64,000 nucleotides of DNA from Paralcaligenes ureilyticus (GCF_004346225.1 NZ_SMAJ01000016.1:41935-105934), one strand, 5' to 3'; positions 44,603 through 54,002 are shown, counted from the stretch's first letter. Program-made: numbers and translations. Notes: generated by a model not told the origin, from the letters alone.

Positions 44603-44673
44603 TGATGGCAAATGCCGTCGCTGTGAGGTGAAGCGTTAATGGCGGGGTGGGTATCACATACAACGACGCTCAT
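44599..44673 (-). CDS. 24-codon leader frame ahead of the second sulfonate importer
   Basis: ATG 44673 is preceded by TTTGGAGA at a good distance and starts MSVVVCDTHPAIN; the peptide contains two Cys and three His. It stops in an ATGA overlap with permease 2, which has no ribosome-binding site of its own. It may be a leader peptide or simply a translational coupler. Confidence 0.4.
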   Translation of the reverse strand: MSVVVCDTHPAINASPHSDGICHQ

Positions 44674-44715
44674 GATTTTGTCTCCAAATTTTGCTTTACG
44701 CTTTACTTTAGAGGC

Positions 44716-44750
44716 ATGGTACGTGACTGTCGTTATTTCTCTTAATACCA
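44716..44750. promoter_or_regulatory. Second copy of the candidate MocR operator
   Basis: ATGGTA (44716-44721) and ATACCA (44745-44750) keep the spacing seen at 37565-37599, and the bases between are nearly identical. It lies between the importer operon (minus strand) and the truncated mocR copy (plus strand), the same arrangement as at cuyA. Confidence 0.5.
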
Positions 44751-44799
44751 GTTATGGCCTATCCATAAGACCAGGAATTTTCTGCCCGCTGGTGGCCCC

Positions 44800-45050
44800 A
44801 TGAGCCACAAAATGAAACAGTTAGCCCACACCGATGATGCTCGGTCGTTTCAACTCTACCTAAACGCCAAAACACGCGAAAGCTCGCGCAGCGCCTCTAC
44901 GCAAGATGCGTTGTTGTTGAACCCGGAGACGTATTCTTCACTAGCAGCGAGCAACTGCGGAATCACCTGCGAATCGACTATTCATCGATTGCAATAGACC
45001 GTATTGAGCAGGAAGTGCACATCATTGCAGAAGAGCTCGTGATGAAATGA
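44800..45050 (+). pseudogene. Internally deleted second copy of the mocR-type gene
   Basis: The 5' end (MSHKMK and the region before it) matches the intact gene at 37648, then the sequence jumps to the last 60 codons of that gene (compare 38985-39156), including the same stop and about 85 bases beyond it. About 1.3 kb of the middle, with most of the helix-turn-helix and the aminotransferase domain, is missing, and the 3' part is out of frame with the 5' part. The start codon here is ATG where the intact copy has GTG. Divergence between copies shows that the duplication is not recent. Confidence 0.85.
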
Positions 45051-45642
45051 TAATAGCGAGATAAGGACACAGCTTCGCAACAAACAAAGCCGTCCCGCCT
45101 ATTTTCGATGCACTTACGCTGGCCTTATTAATAAAATCCCGCTTGCACAACTGGATACCACGGAACAGAGGGTGATCGATATCGGAAAAGGGCTGTAACG
45201 CGTTGGCAGCTTGCTTGTTAAAAGCTGTAAAGAACTTTACTGCTTACGCTCGTTTTCCTATGAACTGACTTCCCCACATGCGTTCTGTTCGCGTTACGCA
45301 AGCATTAATCTCGTGTGCCCCCAACTTGGCCCTTAGTCATAGCGCTCAAATACGTCGTCTTTGTGGCGTTATAAAGGGTTGCCACATCGTCCGGAGAAAC
45401 ATGTCGATGGGAAACCAGTAGACGCGGCTACCGGCGATGATGTTGGGCAATCTGCACAGGTGAAATTGTTCTTCGAATCGCACTTATTCAACGCAGTACT
45501 TGGAAGCCAGGGACATGCTTTTCAGGCTCTTTTCAGACCGAATCCGCGGTCGAACGAGCTTTGCGCTTTTATGAGCGGGGACACAGCGGACTCTGCTGAT
45601 TGCACGCATCGGAGATTTGTAGAATCTCACAAGCAGACGCCG

Positions 45643-46000
45643 TCAGTGTGTTTCTTCCAGGAGAGCAAGCGCCCGCTCATTTTTTATTCCGGCCACTCCG
45701 TTACTTAACACTACGACGAACACTACGACGCCGCGCTCGGCCGCCTTGGCCTGTAAATGCACAGCACCATCCGTGCCATTCCATATTTCGACAAACAGCG
45801 TTTCGCCGGGGTAGACCGGTGCTGAAAAGCGCGCGTTCAGATATTCGAGGCGTTCGGTATCGTAGTCGTACAGCGTTTTTACTGATAGCGTGCGCCGTCA
45901 CGCCATTGGTACTAAAGCCATGCAAAATAGGTCTTGGAAAGCCCGCTTGCCTGGCCACATGGGGATCGACACGCGAGGCTGATATGCCCATCGGAAAAAT
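45643..46000 (-). pseudogene. MaoC-like acyl-CoA hydratase C-terminal remnant with a frameshift
   Basis: One minus frame reads VDPHVARQAGFPRPILHGFS, the MaoC/(R)-hydratase catalytic region around the HGL-type motif. Near 45890 the frame shifts and continues as LYDYDTERLEYLNARFSAPV, YPGETLFVEIW and LSNGVAGI to a stop at 45643. The N-terminal half is absent. Relatives hydrate enoyl-CoA esters. Confidence 0.65.
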
Positions 46001-46062
46001 GAGCATGAGTGTACGTCAGCGGTTCATGGCGATGCCGGTGCCGATGTAGGATTCCCGGCGTA

Positions 46063-46290
46063 ACAAGGGATATTGTGCGGATGCTAGTGGTGTGCAGCTA
46101 CGGCCGCTGCCATGAGTTCATCACACCGCATCACCCACCACAAAATAGTATGGTCGAATGTGCTATCCGTACGCTTAAAGAACAGCGCGTGCACCGGCAT
46201 CGGTTTGAATCGCTACAGCATGTCAGCCGCGCAATTAGTGACTGGCATGCTCGTACAACTATCGGCGCCCACACCAGGCGCCGAATATAA
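46063..46290 (+). mobile_element. IS3-family transposase (OrfB) C-terminal fragment
   Basis: The plus strand reads HEFITPHHPPQNSMVECAIR followed by TLKEQRVHRHRFESLQHVSR and ISDW. This is the C-terminal part of an IS3-group integrase domain, with the Glu of the DDE triad in the NxMVE segment. The end is frameshifted and no terminal repeats are evident, so it is a dead relic. Confidence 0.7.
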
Positions 46291-46494
46291 AAAACCTCGG
46301 CATGAGTTACAAAATAAATAGAGCTACGATTCAATTAAATGCTGGGACGCCGCAAAGGAAAGCTCTATTTCTTGATTTCATTAAATAGTCGTAATTATTC
46401 ATATTAGAGAAAATTTAGTCAGAATGACTTTTCCCTAGTGTAAATTATCCACAATATTAGTAAATCAAAGTCTAGTCAAAAGAATCACCCCCCC

Positions 46495-48327
46495 CTACTC
46501 CACCGTCACGCTCTTAGCCAAGTTCCTCGGTTTATCCACATCCGTCCCCCTCGCGCACGCCGTGTGATACGCCAGCAACTGCAGCGGTATCGTGTGCAGA
46601 ATCGGCGACAGCTTTCCATAATGCTCGGGCATGCGAATCACGTGGATGCCGTCGCTGCTGCCGATCTTAGTGTCGGCATCGGCAAACACATACAGCTCGC
46701 CGCCACGCGCGTGCACCTCTTGCATATTGGATTTAAGCTTTTCCAGCAGCCCGTCGCGCGGGGCGATGGTGACCACGGGCATGTGTTCGGTCACGAGCGC
46801 CAGGGGACCGTGCTTGAGTTCGCCGGCGGGGTAGGCTTCGGCGTGGATGTAGCTGATTTCTTTTAGTTTCAGCGCACCTTCCAGGGCAATGGGGTAGTGC
46901 ATGCCGCGGCCCAGGAACAGGGCGTTTTCTTTGGTGGCAAAGCGATCGGCCCAGGCCATGATTTGCGGCTCCAGGGCCAGCACGGCGCCGATGGCTACCG
47001 GTAGGTGGCGCAAGGCTTTCAGCTGCTCGGCTTCCTCCTCGTCGCTTAAGCGGCCGTTGGCCTGCGCGAGCGCCAGGGTCAGCAGGAACAAGGCGGTCAG
47101 CTGGGTGGTAAAGGCTTTGGTCGATGCGACACCGATTTCGACGCCGGCACGAGTGATGTAAGAAAGCTTGCATTCGCGCACCATCGCACTGGTGGCGACG
47201 TTGCAGATGGTCAGGGTGTTTTCCATGCCCAAGCCGCGCGCGTGCTTAAGTGCGGCCAGGGTGTCGGCGGTTTCGCCGGATTGGGAAATGGTGACGACCA
47301 GCGTGCGTGGGTTGGGCACGCTGTCGCGGTAGCGATATTCGCTGGCGATTTCGACATTGACGGGAATCTTGGCAATGGATTCGATCCAGTAGCGGGCGGT
47401 AAGGCCGGCGTAATAGCTGGTGCCGCAGGCGAGGATCAGAAGGTTGTCGATGTTTTTGAAGACCTTGTAGGCGCCATCGCCAAACAGTTCGGGCGTAATG
47501 CTTTCAATGGCCTGCAGAGTATCGCCCACGGCGCGCGGCTGTTCGAAGATTTCCTTTTGCATGTAGTGGCGATAGGGGCCGAGCTCGGCCGCGCCGGTGT
47601 GTATATGCACGGTGTGGACTTCGCGCTCAACCGAATGGCCGTCGACATCCACAATCCAGACGCGGGCCAGTTGCAAGTCAACGATGTCGCCATCTTCCAA
47701 GTAGATGATTTGGTCGGTGGTGCCCGCCAACGCCAGGGCGTCGGAGGCCAGGAAGTTTTCATTCTTGCCGCGCCCTACTACCAACGGCGAACCGTGGCGA
47801 GCGCCCACGACGCGATGGGGCTCGTCGCGGCAGAACACGGCAATGGCGTAAGCGCCGTTCAAACGGCGCGTGGCCTGCTGTACGGCCTCGAACAGGTCGC
47901 CGCCGTACAGGTGGTCGATGAGGTGGGCGATGACTTCGGTATCGGTCTGGCTTTCGAACACGTAGCCGACCGCCTGCAGTTCGGTGCGCAACTCTTCGTA
48001 ATTTTCGATGATGCCGTTATGCACCAGCGCAATGCGCGCAACGCCTTTGCCTTGGCCGGAGAAATGCGGATGCGCGTTGTGCGTGGCCGGCGCGCCGTGG
48101 GTGGCCCATCGGGTATGGGCAATGCCCGTAAAGCCGCTGAGGTGCTCTCGCTGGACCTGGCTTTCAAGCTCGGCAACGCGCTGGGTGCTGCGCGCACGAC
48201 GCAATTCGCCATCGGAGTGAACGGCGACGCCGCAGGAGTCGTATCCACGATATTCGAGCCGTTTGAGGCCTTGCAGAAGAATCGGGGTAATGTCGCGTTG
48301 CGCGACGGCGCCAACAATGCCACACAT
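46495..48327 (-). CDS. glmS: Glutamine-fructose-6-phosphate aminotransferase
   Basis: A full-length (610 aa) GlmS making glucosamine-6-phosphate for peptidoglycan and lipopolysaccharide. The N-terminal glutaminase nucleophile is Cys2 (MCGIVGAVA). Two SIS isomerase domains follow (for example [11 protein letters not shown] and the SQSGETADT phosphate site), and the C-terminus ends LAKSVTVE with the fructose-6-phosphate Lys. The 3' end of glmS is the recognition site for Tn7 (TnsD). Here everything beyond that end is accessory DNA. It marks the start of the core-like part of the window. Confidence 0.98.
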   Translation of the reverse strand: MCGIVGAVAQRDITPILLQGLKRLEYRGYDSCGVAVHSDGELRRARSTQRVAELESQVQREHLSGFTGIAHTRWATHGAPATHNAHPHFSGQGKGVARIALVHNGIIENYEELRTELQAVGYVFESQTDTEVIAHLIDHLYGGDLFEAVQQATRRLNGAYAIAVFCRDEPHRVVGARHGSPLVVGRGKNENFLASDALALAGTTDQIIYLEDGDIVDLQLARVWIVDVDGHSVEREVHTVHIHTGAAELGPYRHYMQKEIFEQPRAVGDTLQAIESITPELFGDGAYKVFKNIDNLLILACGTSYYAGLTARYWIESIAKIPVNVEIASEYRYRDSVPNPRTLVVTISQSGETADTLAALKHARGLGMENTLTICNVATSAMVRECKLSYITRAGVEIGVASTKAFTTQLTALFLLTLALAQANGRLSDEEEAEQLKALRHLPVAIGAVLALEPQIMAWADRFATKENALFLGRGMHYPIALEGALKLKEISYIHAEAYPAGELKHGPLALVTEHMPVVTIAPRDGLLEKLKSNMQEVHARGGELYVFADADTKIGSSDGIHVIRMPEHYGKLSPILHTIPLQLLAYHTACARGTDVDKPRNLAKSVTVE

Positions 48328-48608
48328 AGTGTTATTCCGGTTGATTTAATTCTGGAGATGCGTCATTGTGCACATAGTGCGTAGAAATTAAATTTCTTTA
48401 TTTTTATGTTTATGGATTTATATTTCTTCGTATGTATAGTTGGAAATATTATTTCAATATATTTATATTTTTTAAAAAAAAATCCATATTAAGCGGTCTT
48501 GGCCGTTTTCCCGAGACAATTCTTAACGATTTAGTTTTTGGGGTCAAGGGAATGGCGAGGGCATGTTGTTGTGCGTTTTTGTTGGGGTTGGCGTCGACGT
48601 GGGGATTA

Positions 48609-48679
48609 TGGCACCCACAAGGGGTGCCGCTACAAAAACGTACCGGTTGATCATGTAGTGGCACCCCTTGTGGGTGCCA
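48609..48679. repeat. Head-to-head pair of GTAG-type REP palindromes
   Basis: At 48655-48679 a GTAG head is followed by a hairpin TGGCACCC-cttgt-GGGTGCCA. At 48609-48633 the same unit occurs in reverse orientation with one change (GTAGC head junction). The pair lies between glmS and the lrp-type gene. The GTAG head is the hallmark of REP elements mobilised by RAYT transposases. Confidence 0.75.
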
Positions 48680-48713
48680 TCTCCCGCCATTTTCCATTAT
48701 TCCCCCATCAATT

Positions 48714-49202
48714 ATGAATAAACCATCAAAATTACCGATTGCCATCGACGAACTGGATCTGCGCATTCTGGAGCAGATGCAGGTTGACAGTTCTTTAACC
48801 AATCAGGATCTGGCAGCTCGGGTGCATGCTTCGGCGCCCACGTGCCTGCGACGGGTGCGCCGATTGACCGACGAGGGGGTGATTGAAAAGCAGGTGGCCA
48901 TCCTTGATCCAGCGCGGCTTGGCCATACGCTGACGGCCATTATCGAAATTACGCTGGACGTGCAGACGGCGGAATATCTGGATCAATTCGAGGCCGATAT
49001 CATCGGCGAAGAGGCTATTTTGCAATGCTACCGGGTGTCGCCCGGGCCGGATTTTGTGGTGCTGGCACAGGTGGCCGATATGCCGGCGTATCACGCCATG
49101 GCGCACCGAGTGTTTACGTCGCATGCGAATGTGCGCAATGTACGCACGTTTTTTTCTATCCACCGAAGTAAATTCGAGACGCGGATCAGGTTGGACAAGT
49201 AG
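48714..49202 (+). CDS. Lrp/AsnC-family transcriptional regulator
   Basis: A 162-residue protein with an AsnC-type helix-turn-helix (IDELDLRILEQMQVDSSLTNQDLAARVHASAPTCLRRVRRL, about 11-51) and a C-terminal ligand-binding RAM domain. It resembles the Lrp-like regulators of amino-acid metabolism. Its last 17 bases overlap the 3' end of the convergent glycosyltransferase gene. Confidence 0.9.
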   Translation: MNKPSKLPIAIDELDLRILEQMQVDSSLTNQDLAARVHASAPTCLRRVRRLTDEGVIEKQVAILDPARLGHTLTAIIEITLDVQTAEYLDQFEADIIGEEAILQCYRVSPGPDFVVLAQVADMPAYHAMAHRVFTSHANVRNVRTFFSIHRSKFETRIRLDK

Positions 49203-50259
49203 GAGATTTCACCACCAAACGCTGGTATTCGATCAGGTAACGCTGGGCCATGCGCGCGGGATGATGGTGTTGCAGGACATAGGCATACGCACGGTCGATG
49301 GTGGACGAGCGCAGCGGCGCGTCGTCGAGCATACGGGCGATGGCCGCAGCCACGGCTCGATGATCACCCACCTCGCACAGCAACCCACGCCCGTCGGCCA
49401 GGATTTCCTTCAGGCCTCCCGCATTGGTCGACACCACCGGCACCGAATATAAAAACGCGTCCAGCACGCTGGTGCCCAGGGCCTCGTGGCGCGAACTGAG
49501 TACAAACACGTCCATCAGCCGATACAGGTCTTCGACGCGACCCTGGAACCCGGCAAAGAGATAATGTTGTTGCAGGCCCAGTTCTTGCACCAGGTCGCGC
49601 GCGGCCTGTCCGGCGTCGCCCTCTGCACCCAAATGAATGAACACAAAGTCGTCGCGCTGCTCACGCAGGCCACGCACGGCGCGAATCAAAGTGCAGGGAT
49701 CTTTCTCGCGCGTCAGCGCCGCGGCCGTGGCCAGCACGCGCCGGCCAGCCAAACCGAACTGGGCGGCAAATTCCTGGGCATGCGCCAGATCGAAGGGCTG
49801 GACGGCGATGGCGCTGGGAATTACCGCGACCTCCAGGCCCATGCGCCGCGGCTCGGCGGCAGCGGCTTCGCTAATAGCCGCAAACAGGTCCGCCTGGCGC
49901 CATTTCCAGACTGTCTTGCGCGCCTGTTCGCCTAGATCAAAAGCAGTCCGTCGTGTAAAGACAATCGGACGACGCAGCCATTTTTTGCACAAGGCCAGCC
50001 AGGTAATGGTATTGGCGGTTTGGGCATGCAATACATCAAAGCGGCGCCCGCGGCGCAGCAAGAAAAGACACAGGCCCACCACGCTGGCATAACTGTGCAC
50101 GGCAAAGCCATCGTCGTGTGCGCGTTGCGCCAGTTCGCCGCCACGGCGCGCCAGCAAGACAACGTCGTGCCCGGCACGGCGGAATTCCTGCATGCTCAGC
50201 AGCGTCTGCCGCTCGCCGCCGCGCCAGCCCTTCTCGAAGTTCAGTTGCAGGATGCGCAT
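49186..50259 (-). CDS. Glycosyltransferase family 4
   Basis: A 357-residue GT-B enzyme. The N-terminal acceptor domain opens MRILQLNFEKGWRGGERQTL, a common start for cell-surface GT4 enzymes, and the donor-binding region includes FAGFQGRVEDLYRLMDVFVLSSRHEALGTSVLDAF (about 240-275) with the EA.G motif. It probably adds a sugar during lipopolysaccharide or surface-polysaccharide synthesis. It is followed 6 bases upstream by the MFS gene in the same direction. Confidence 0.88.
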   Translation of the reverse strand: MRILQLNFEKGWRGGERQTLLSMQEFRRAGHDVVLLARRGGELAQRAHDDGFAVHSYASVVGLCLFLLRRGRRFDVLHAQTANTITWLALCKKWLRRPIVFTRRTAFDLGEQARKTVWKWRQADLFAAISEAAAAEPRRMGLEVAVIPSAIAVQPFDLAHAQEFAAQFGLAGRRVLATAAALTREKDPCTLIRAVRGLREQRDDFVFIHLGAEGDAGQAARDLVQELGLQQHYLFAGFQGRVEDLYRLMDVFVLSSRHEALGTSVLDAFLYSVPVVSTNAGGLKEILADGRGLLCEVGDHRAVAAAIARMLDDAPLRSSTIDRAYAYVLQHHHPARMAQRYLIEYQRLVVKSPTCPT

Positions 50260-50265
50260 GGGGCC

Positions 50266-51657
50266 TTATAAATCCAGATCGGCGACCGGGTTCAAATGCC
50301 GGACGATATTGATGAACAACGCGGCCAGGGCACATGCAATCGCCGCGACGACGCCCAGCACGGCACCGTGCGCGGCGCTGGACGTGAACGCAACGGCAAC
50401 CAGCGCCGTGCCCGAGCTTTGGCCGAAGACGCGGGTCGTCGCCTGCATACCGCCGGCCGCGCCGCTGCGGTTGCGGGGTGCGCCGGCGAGCATGGCGCGG
50501 TTGTTGGGGGTCTGGAAAAAACCAAAACCCACGCCGCCGAAAAACATGGTCGCCATGATCCAGCCCAAGCCGGTATTCAAAGGCAGCATAATCGTGCCCG
50601 ACAGGCCCAGCGCCATGCAACCGGCGCCGATAGCGCACAGAATGGCCACCGGAAACTTGTCCGACATGACGCCCGCCAAAGGCGCCATAATGGCTACCGC
50701 CAGAGACCAGACGCCCAGCAGCAGCCCTACTTCGGTATAACTATGCCCCATGACTTTCTGGAAATAAAAAGGCAAGGACACAAAGGAGGCCATTTGGGCC
50801 GCGAACGAAAAGGCCGACGCCGCGACTGCGAAGGCCACCGGCTTGATGCGCAGCAAGTCCAGCGGCACCAGCGGCGCCGTCTGGTCGCGTGAACGCCGCA
50901 GCAGCACCCAGCCGGCCAGTCCGGCTACCGCCAGGCACCAGGCGGCATGCACCGGATCCTTCACCAGCGCGTCCAGGCCGACAATGCACAGGCCAAAAGC
51001 GACTACGCTCAGCCCGCAAGCCAGCCAGTCGAAACGCACCTGATTGCGCGGCACATCAGGCAAGAACCGGACCCCCAGATAAGACAGCAGACAAATCGGC
51101 ACATTGATCGCAAAGATCCAGGGCCACGAGGCCACGCTCAGGATAAAAGCGCCGACCGTAGGCCCCAGCACCGACATGACTCCGACCATCATGGCGTTCA
51201 GGCTGATGCCGAAACCCAGTTTTCGCAAAGGGTAAATATTGCGAACCAGGCCGCCAAACAGGCACATCAGCATGGCGGCACCGAAGCCTTGGGCAATCCG
51301 CCCGGAAACCAGCCCGACGAGCGACGTCGACAAGGCGCAGGCCAGCGAAGACAGCATGAACACGGTAATGCCCAACGCAAACATGCGTCGAAAGCCGATG
51401 CGCTCGGCCACGGCCGACAAGGGCAGCAAGGACACAACGACCATCAGGCTGTAGGCAATGACGACCCACACCACCGACGCCGGATCGATGGACAACTCAT
51501 GAGCGATCGTGGGCAAAGCCACGTTGGCAACACTCGCATCCAGCGTCGCCACCGACATGGCGGACATCAACGTCAATACGGCCCAGTAGCGCCTGGGTGC
51601 GTCCAGGCCGTCGGCCGGCGACGACACATGTTGGCGAAGAGCAGTGGAGTCGGTCAC
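50266..51657 (-). CDS. MFS exporter, DHA2-like (EmrB/QacA group)
   Basis: A 463-residue transporter with about 14 hydrophobic segments. The first helix carries the DHA2 motif LDASVANVALPTIAHEL, followed by VIAYSLMVVVSLLPLSAVAERIGFRR (motif A region). It starts with GTG at 51657, two bases after the glmU stop. Drug or metabolite export is likely; specificity is not visible. No membrane-fusion partner is encoded. Confidence 0.88.
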   Translation of the reverse strand: MTDSTALRQHVSSPADGLDAPRRYWAVLTLMSAMSVATLDASVANVALPTIAHELSIDPASVVWVVIAYSLMVVVSLLPLSAVAERIGFRRMFALGITVFMLSSLACALSTSLVGLVSGRIAQGFGAAMLMCLFGGLVRNIYPLRKLGFGISLNAMMVGVMSVLGPTVGAFILSVASWPWIFAINVPICLLSYLGVRFLPDVPRNQVRFDWLACGLSVVAFGLCIVGLDALVKDPVHAAWCLAVAGLAGWVLLRRSRDQTAPLVPLDLLRIKPVAFAVAASAFSFAAQMASFVSLPFYFQKVMGHSYTEVGLLLGVWSLAVAIMAPLAGVMSDKFPVAILCAIGAGCMALGLSGTIMLPLNTGLGWIMATMFFGGVGFGFFQTPNNRAMLAGAPRNRSGAAGGMQATTRVFGQSSGTALVAVAFTSSAAHGAVLGVVAAIACALAALFINIVRHLNPVADLDL

Positions 51658-51659
51658 GG

Positions 51660-53033
51660 TCAGGTTTTCTTGTCTGGACGGACCCAGCCTTTGATGGTTT
51701 GTTGGGCGGGACGGGAAATCGTAAGCTGCCCGGCGGGCGCGTCGCGGGTTAGCGTCGTGCCGGCGCCCAGCGTCGCCCCCTGCCCGACGCGCACCGGCGC
51801 CACAAGCTGCGAATCCGAGCCGATGAACGCATCGTCTTCAATAACGGTCAAGGACTTGTTGACGCCATCGTAATTGCAGGTGATCGTTCCCGCGCCGATA
51901 TTGACTCGCGCTCCGATTTGCGCATCGCCTACATAAGACAGGTGATTGACCTTGGAGCCTTCGCCAAGCCGGCTTTTCTTGATTTCCACGAAATTGCCGA
52001 CATGGGCTTGCGAACCGATATCGGCACCCGGGCGCAAACGCGCATAAGGGCCGATACGCGCCTGGTCGGCAACCACGGCGTCCTGAATGTGGCTGAACGC
52101 GTCGATGTGCGTCCCCGCGCCGATACGTGCGTCTTTAAGCACACAGTGCGGCCCGACGCGCACCCCTTCGGCCAGTTCGACGCGCCCTTCGAATACGCAA
52201 CCCACGTCGATGAATACATCGCGCCCGCAGGCCAGCGAGCCGCGCAAATCGAAGCGCGCCGGGTCGGCCAGCGTAACGCCCAGTTCAAGCTGGCGGCGTG
52301 CCTGCTCGCTTTGCCAGATGCGCTCAAGCCCGGCCTGCTGCGCGCGGCTGTTGACCCCTAGCGTCTCCCACGAAGCACCAGGCTGCGCGGCATTGACGGC
52401 AACGCCGTCGTGCACGGCCAGACCGACCACATCGGTCAGGTAATACTCGCCCTGCGCATTCTTGTTGTCGACACGGGACAACCAGTTTTTCAACTCGGCC
52501 GTCGGAGCCACCAGAATACCGGTGTTGACCTCGTTAATGGCCTGCTCCTGTGCGTTCGCGTCTTTGTGCTCCACAATGCGCTGCACCAGCCCCTGCGCAT
52601 TGCGCACGATGCGCCCGTAACCGCTGGGATCGGGCAGGGTTTCGGTCAGCACGGCCATGCCCCCCGCACGCGCATCAAGCAGGCGCCGCAAGGTTTCGGT
52701 CTGCACCAACGGCACGTCGCCATAGAGCACCAAAGTGCTGTCTTGCGCCGCGCGCTGTTCAAGCAGGAACGGCACGGCCTGCTGCACGGCATGACCCGTA
52801 CCTTGCTGAGGCCGCTGCAGCGCAAACTGCAGGTCGGCCTGATCGGCAAAGGCGGCCTGAACAAGCTCGGCGCCGTGACCGACAACAATTACTATGCGGT
52901 CCGGGTTCAGACGCCGTGCGTTCTCCAGTACATGCGCGAGCATCGGTTTGCCTGCCAGAGGATGCAAAACTTTGGGCAAGTCGGACTGCATGCGTTTGCC
53001 AAGGCCAGCGGCCAGAATAACGATATTTAGCAT
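51660..53033 (-). CDS. glmU: Bifunctional UDP-N-acetylglucosamine pyrophosphorylase / glucosamine-1-phosphate acetyltransferase
   Basis: About 457 residues from [15 protein letters not shown] at 53033, the normal GlmU start; twelve extra codons upstream are not expected to be translated. The N-terminal uridyltransferase motif is [25 protein letters not shown], and the C-terminal half is a hexapeptide-repeat left-handed beta helix with [21 protein letters not shown] and the acetyl-CoA site [11 protein letters not shown]. It completes UDP-GlcNAc synthesis with GlmS. The gene is followed immediately by the MFS gene. Confidence 0.97.
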   Translation of the reverse strand: MLNIVILAAGLGKRMQSDLPKVLHPLAGKPMLAHVLENARRLNPDRIVIVVGHGAELVQAAFADQADLQFALQRPQQGTGHAVQQAVPFLLEQRAAQDSTLVLYGDVPLVQTETLRRLLDARAGGMAVLTETLPDPSGYGRIVRNAQGLVQRIVEHKDANAQEQAINEVNTGILVAPTAELKNWLSRVDNKNAQGEYYLTDVVGLAVHDGVAVNAAQPGASWETLGVNSRAQQAGLERIWQSEQARRQLELGVTLADPARFDLRGSLACGRDVFIDVGCVFEGRVELAEGVRVGPHCVLKDARIGAGTHIDAFSHIQDAVVADQARIGPYARLRPGADIGSQAHVGNFVEIKKSRLGEGSKVNHLSYVGDAQIGARVNIGAGTITCNYDGVNKSLTVIEDDAFIGSDSQLVAPVRVGQGATLGAGTTLTRDAPAGQLTISRPAQQTIKGWVRPDKKT

Positions 53034-53070
53034 TGTGTGATGAGTCAAATAATCGGGCCGCGTGGCCAAA

Positions 53071-53117
53071 ACCTAGCTGCAAGCCTTGCATGTTAAAGCC
53101 AGGGCTTGCAGCTAGGT
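53071..53117 (-). terminator. Strong hairpin between phaM and glmU
   Basis: ACCTAGCTGCAAGCC (53071-53085) and GGCTTGCAGCTAGGT (53103-53117) are a perfect 15-base inverted repeat with a 17-base loop. In the minus direction it is followed by TTTT. It lies between the phaM-like stop and glmU, and probably ends the phaM transcript. Confidence 0.6.
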
Positions 53118-53134
53118 AGACAACTTTACCAATT

Positions 53135-53923
53135 TTACGATTGCGTTTTTTTGGAAGTGGCAGCGCGTTTTCTGGGCGCTGCCTTGGCTGCTTTGGCGGT
53201 TTTAGCCGCCGCCCCTGCCCGGGCGCCTGGCCGGGTGTTGGAACCGGATTCGGCGCGCGGCGCTACGGTAGCCGCTTTAGCTACAGCTTCGGCGCTTTGC
53301 ATGGAGGCCGTGGTGGCGGCCGCCAGGGTATCGAACTGCTTTTGCAGCATGTTCCACCAGCCTTGGGTTGCGGCCTGTGCGCTGGCCAGATCGGGTTGGG
53401 GGGGAGTCGCAGAGCCGGGGTTGGGGGCTGTCGCGGTTGTGTTGGACGTCGCTTGATCTGATGCAGCCGTCTTGTCCTTGGCCGGCGTTTTGGTGGCACC
53501 CACAAGGGGTGCCGCTACATCTTGCGCAGGTGCCGCTGCATTTGCGGCGGCGGGTTTGATTCCCAACACCACTTCCAGAGGCGAGGGGCTATCGGGCGTG
53601 GCCGCCATGCCCGAGGCCGTCATGAAGGATTTCAACGTGGCGATCGTGGCGCGCTGCACTTCCAGGCCCTGTATGGCGCTGGACAACATGGACAGATTCA
53701 TGCGCAGCCAGTTTTCCACGGCGCGCAAGTCGGTAATGCGGCGATCCAGGTCTTCGATACTGGTGGGCGCCGCCATAGCCGACTGGCCCAATCCGCCCGC
53801 GCCCGACAAGCCTTGCCAGGCTTGCTGCATCATTTCAAGACTGGCCATCAGCGGGTTTTTCCCGAGGTCTGCACCCTGCCCCAGACCGGGTAGAACAAAA
53901 GGGTTACTATTTTGCGTGGTCAT
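53135..53923 (-). CDS. phaM: PhaM-type polyhydroxyalkanoate granule regulatory protein
   Basis: A 262-residue protein. The conserved part is the N-terminal half: MASLEMMQQAWQGLSGAGG, then SIEDLDRRITDLRAVENWLRMNLSMLSSAIQGLEVQRATI (about 57-96), the PhaM signature. The C-terminal half is low-complexity Ala/Pro/Thr/Lys and ends in a Lys/Ala/Arg-rich tail (AKAAKAAPRKRAATSKK) like the DNA-binding tail of PhaM, which tethers PHA granules to the nucleoid and activates PHA synthase. A REP palindrome at 53494-53518 is read in frame within the low-complexity linker, encoding AAPLVGATK. No pha synthase genes are nearby. Confidence 0.82.
   Translation of the reverse strand: MTTQNSNPFVLPGLGQGADLGKNPLMASLEMMQQAWQGLSGAGGLGQSAMAAPTSIEDLDRRITDLRAVENWLRMNLSMLSSAIQGLEVQRATIATLKSFMTASGMAATPDSPSPLEVVLGIKPAAANAAAPAQDVAAPLVGATKTPAKDKTAASDQATSNTTATAPNPGSATPPQPDLASAQAATQGWWNMLQKQFDTLAAATTASMQSAEAVAKAATVAPRAESGSNTRPGARAGAAAKTAKAAKAAPRKRAATSKKTQS
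53494..53518 (-). repeat. GTAG-type REP palindrome inside the phaM-like gene
   Basis: The same 25-base unit as at 48609-48633: TGGCACCC-acaag-GGGTGCC with a GTAG head in the minus orientation. It is the only copy here within a coding sequence and keeps the frame open. Confidence 0.75.
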
Positions 53924-54002
53924 GGTGGCTCCTTAAAGGCCAAACTGTCAGTCCAGCAAGCTTAAACTGAACTGGGTTCAAGCGTCTAATCCTTAATTTC
54001 GA

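Larger units (their letters stand above)
45051..46494. other. Decayed region downstream of glmS
   Basis: No intact gene is seen in 1.4 kb. It holds a frameshifted MaoC-like dehydratase fragment (minus) and an IS3 transposase fragment (plus), listed separately. Overlapping open frames at 45361-45708 and 45600-46049 (plus) are shadows of the MaoC remnant. From 46310 to 46494 the DNA is AT-rich and empty. Confidence 0.6.

Noticed and set aside
45361..45708. 115-codon plus-strand frame behind glmS
   Set aside because: It starts with TTG, has no ribosome-binding site and runs opposite the better supported MaoC remnant.
47242..48384. 380-codon plus-strand frame opposite glmS
   Set aside because: Antisense shadow of an unmistakable glmS; no family motif and no ribosome-binding site.
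48328..48713. glmS-type ribozyme or riboswitch upstream of glmS
   Set aside because: The upstream region is AT-rich with only the REP pair; the glmS ribozyme is a Gram-positive feature and its core is not seen.
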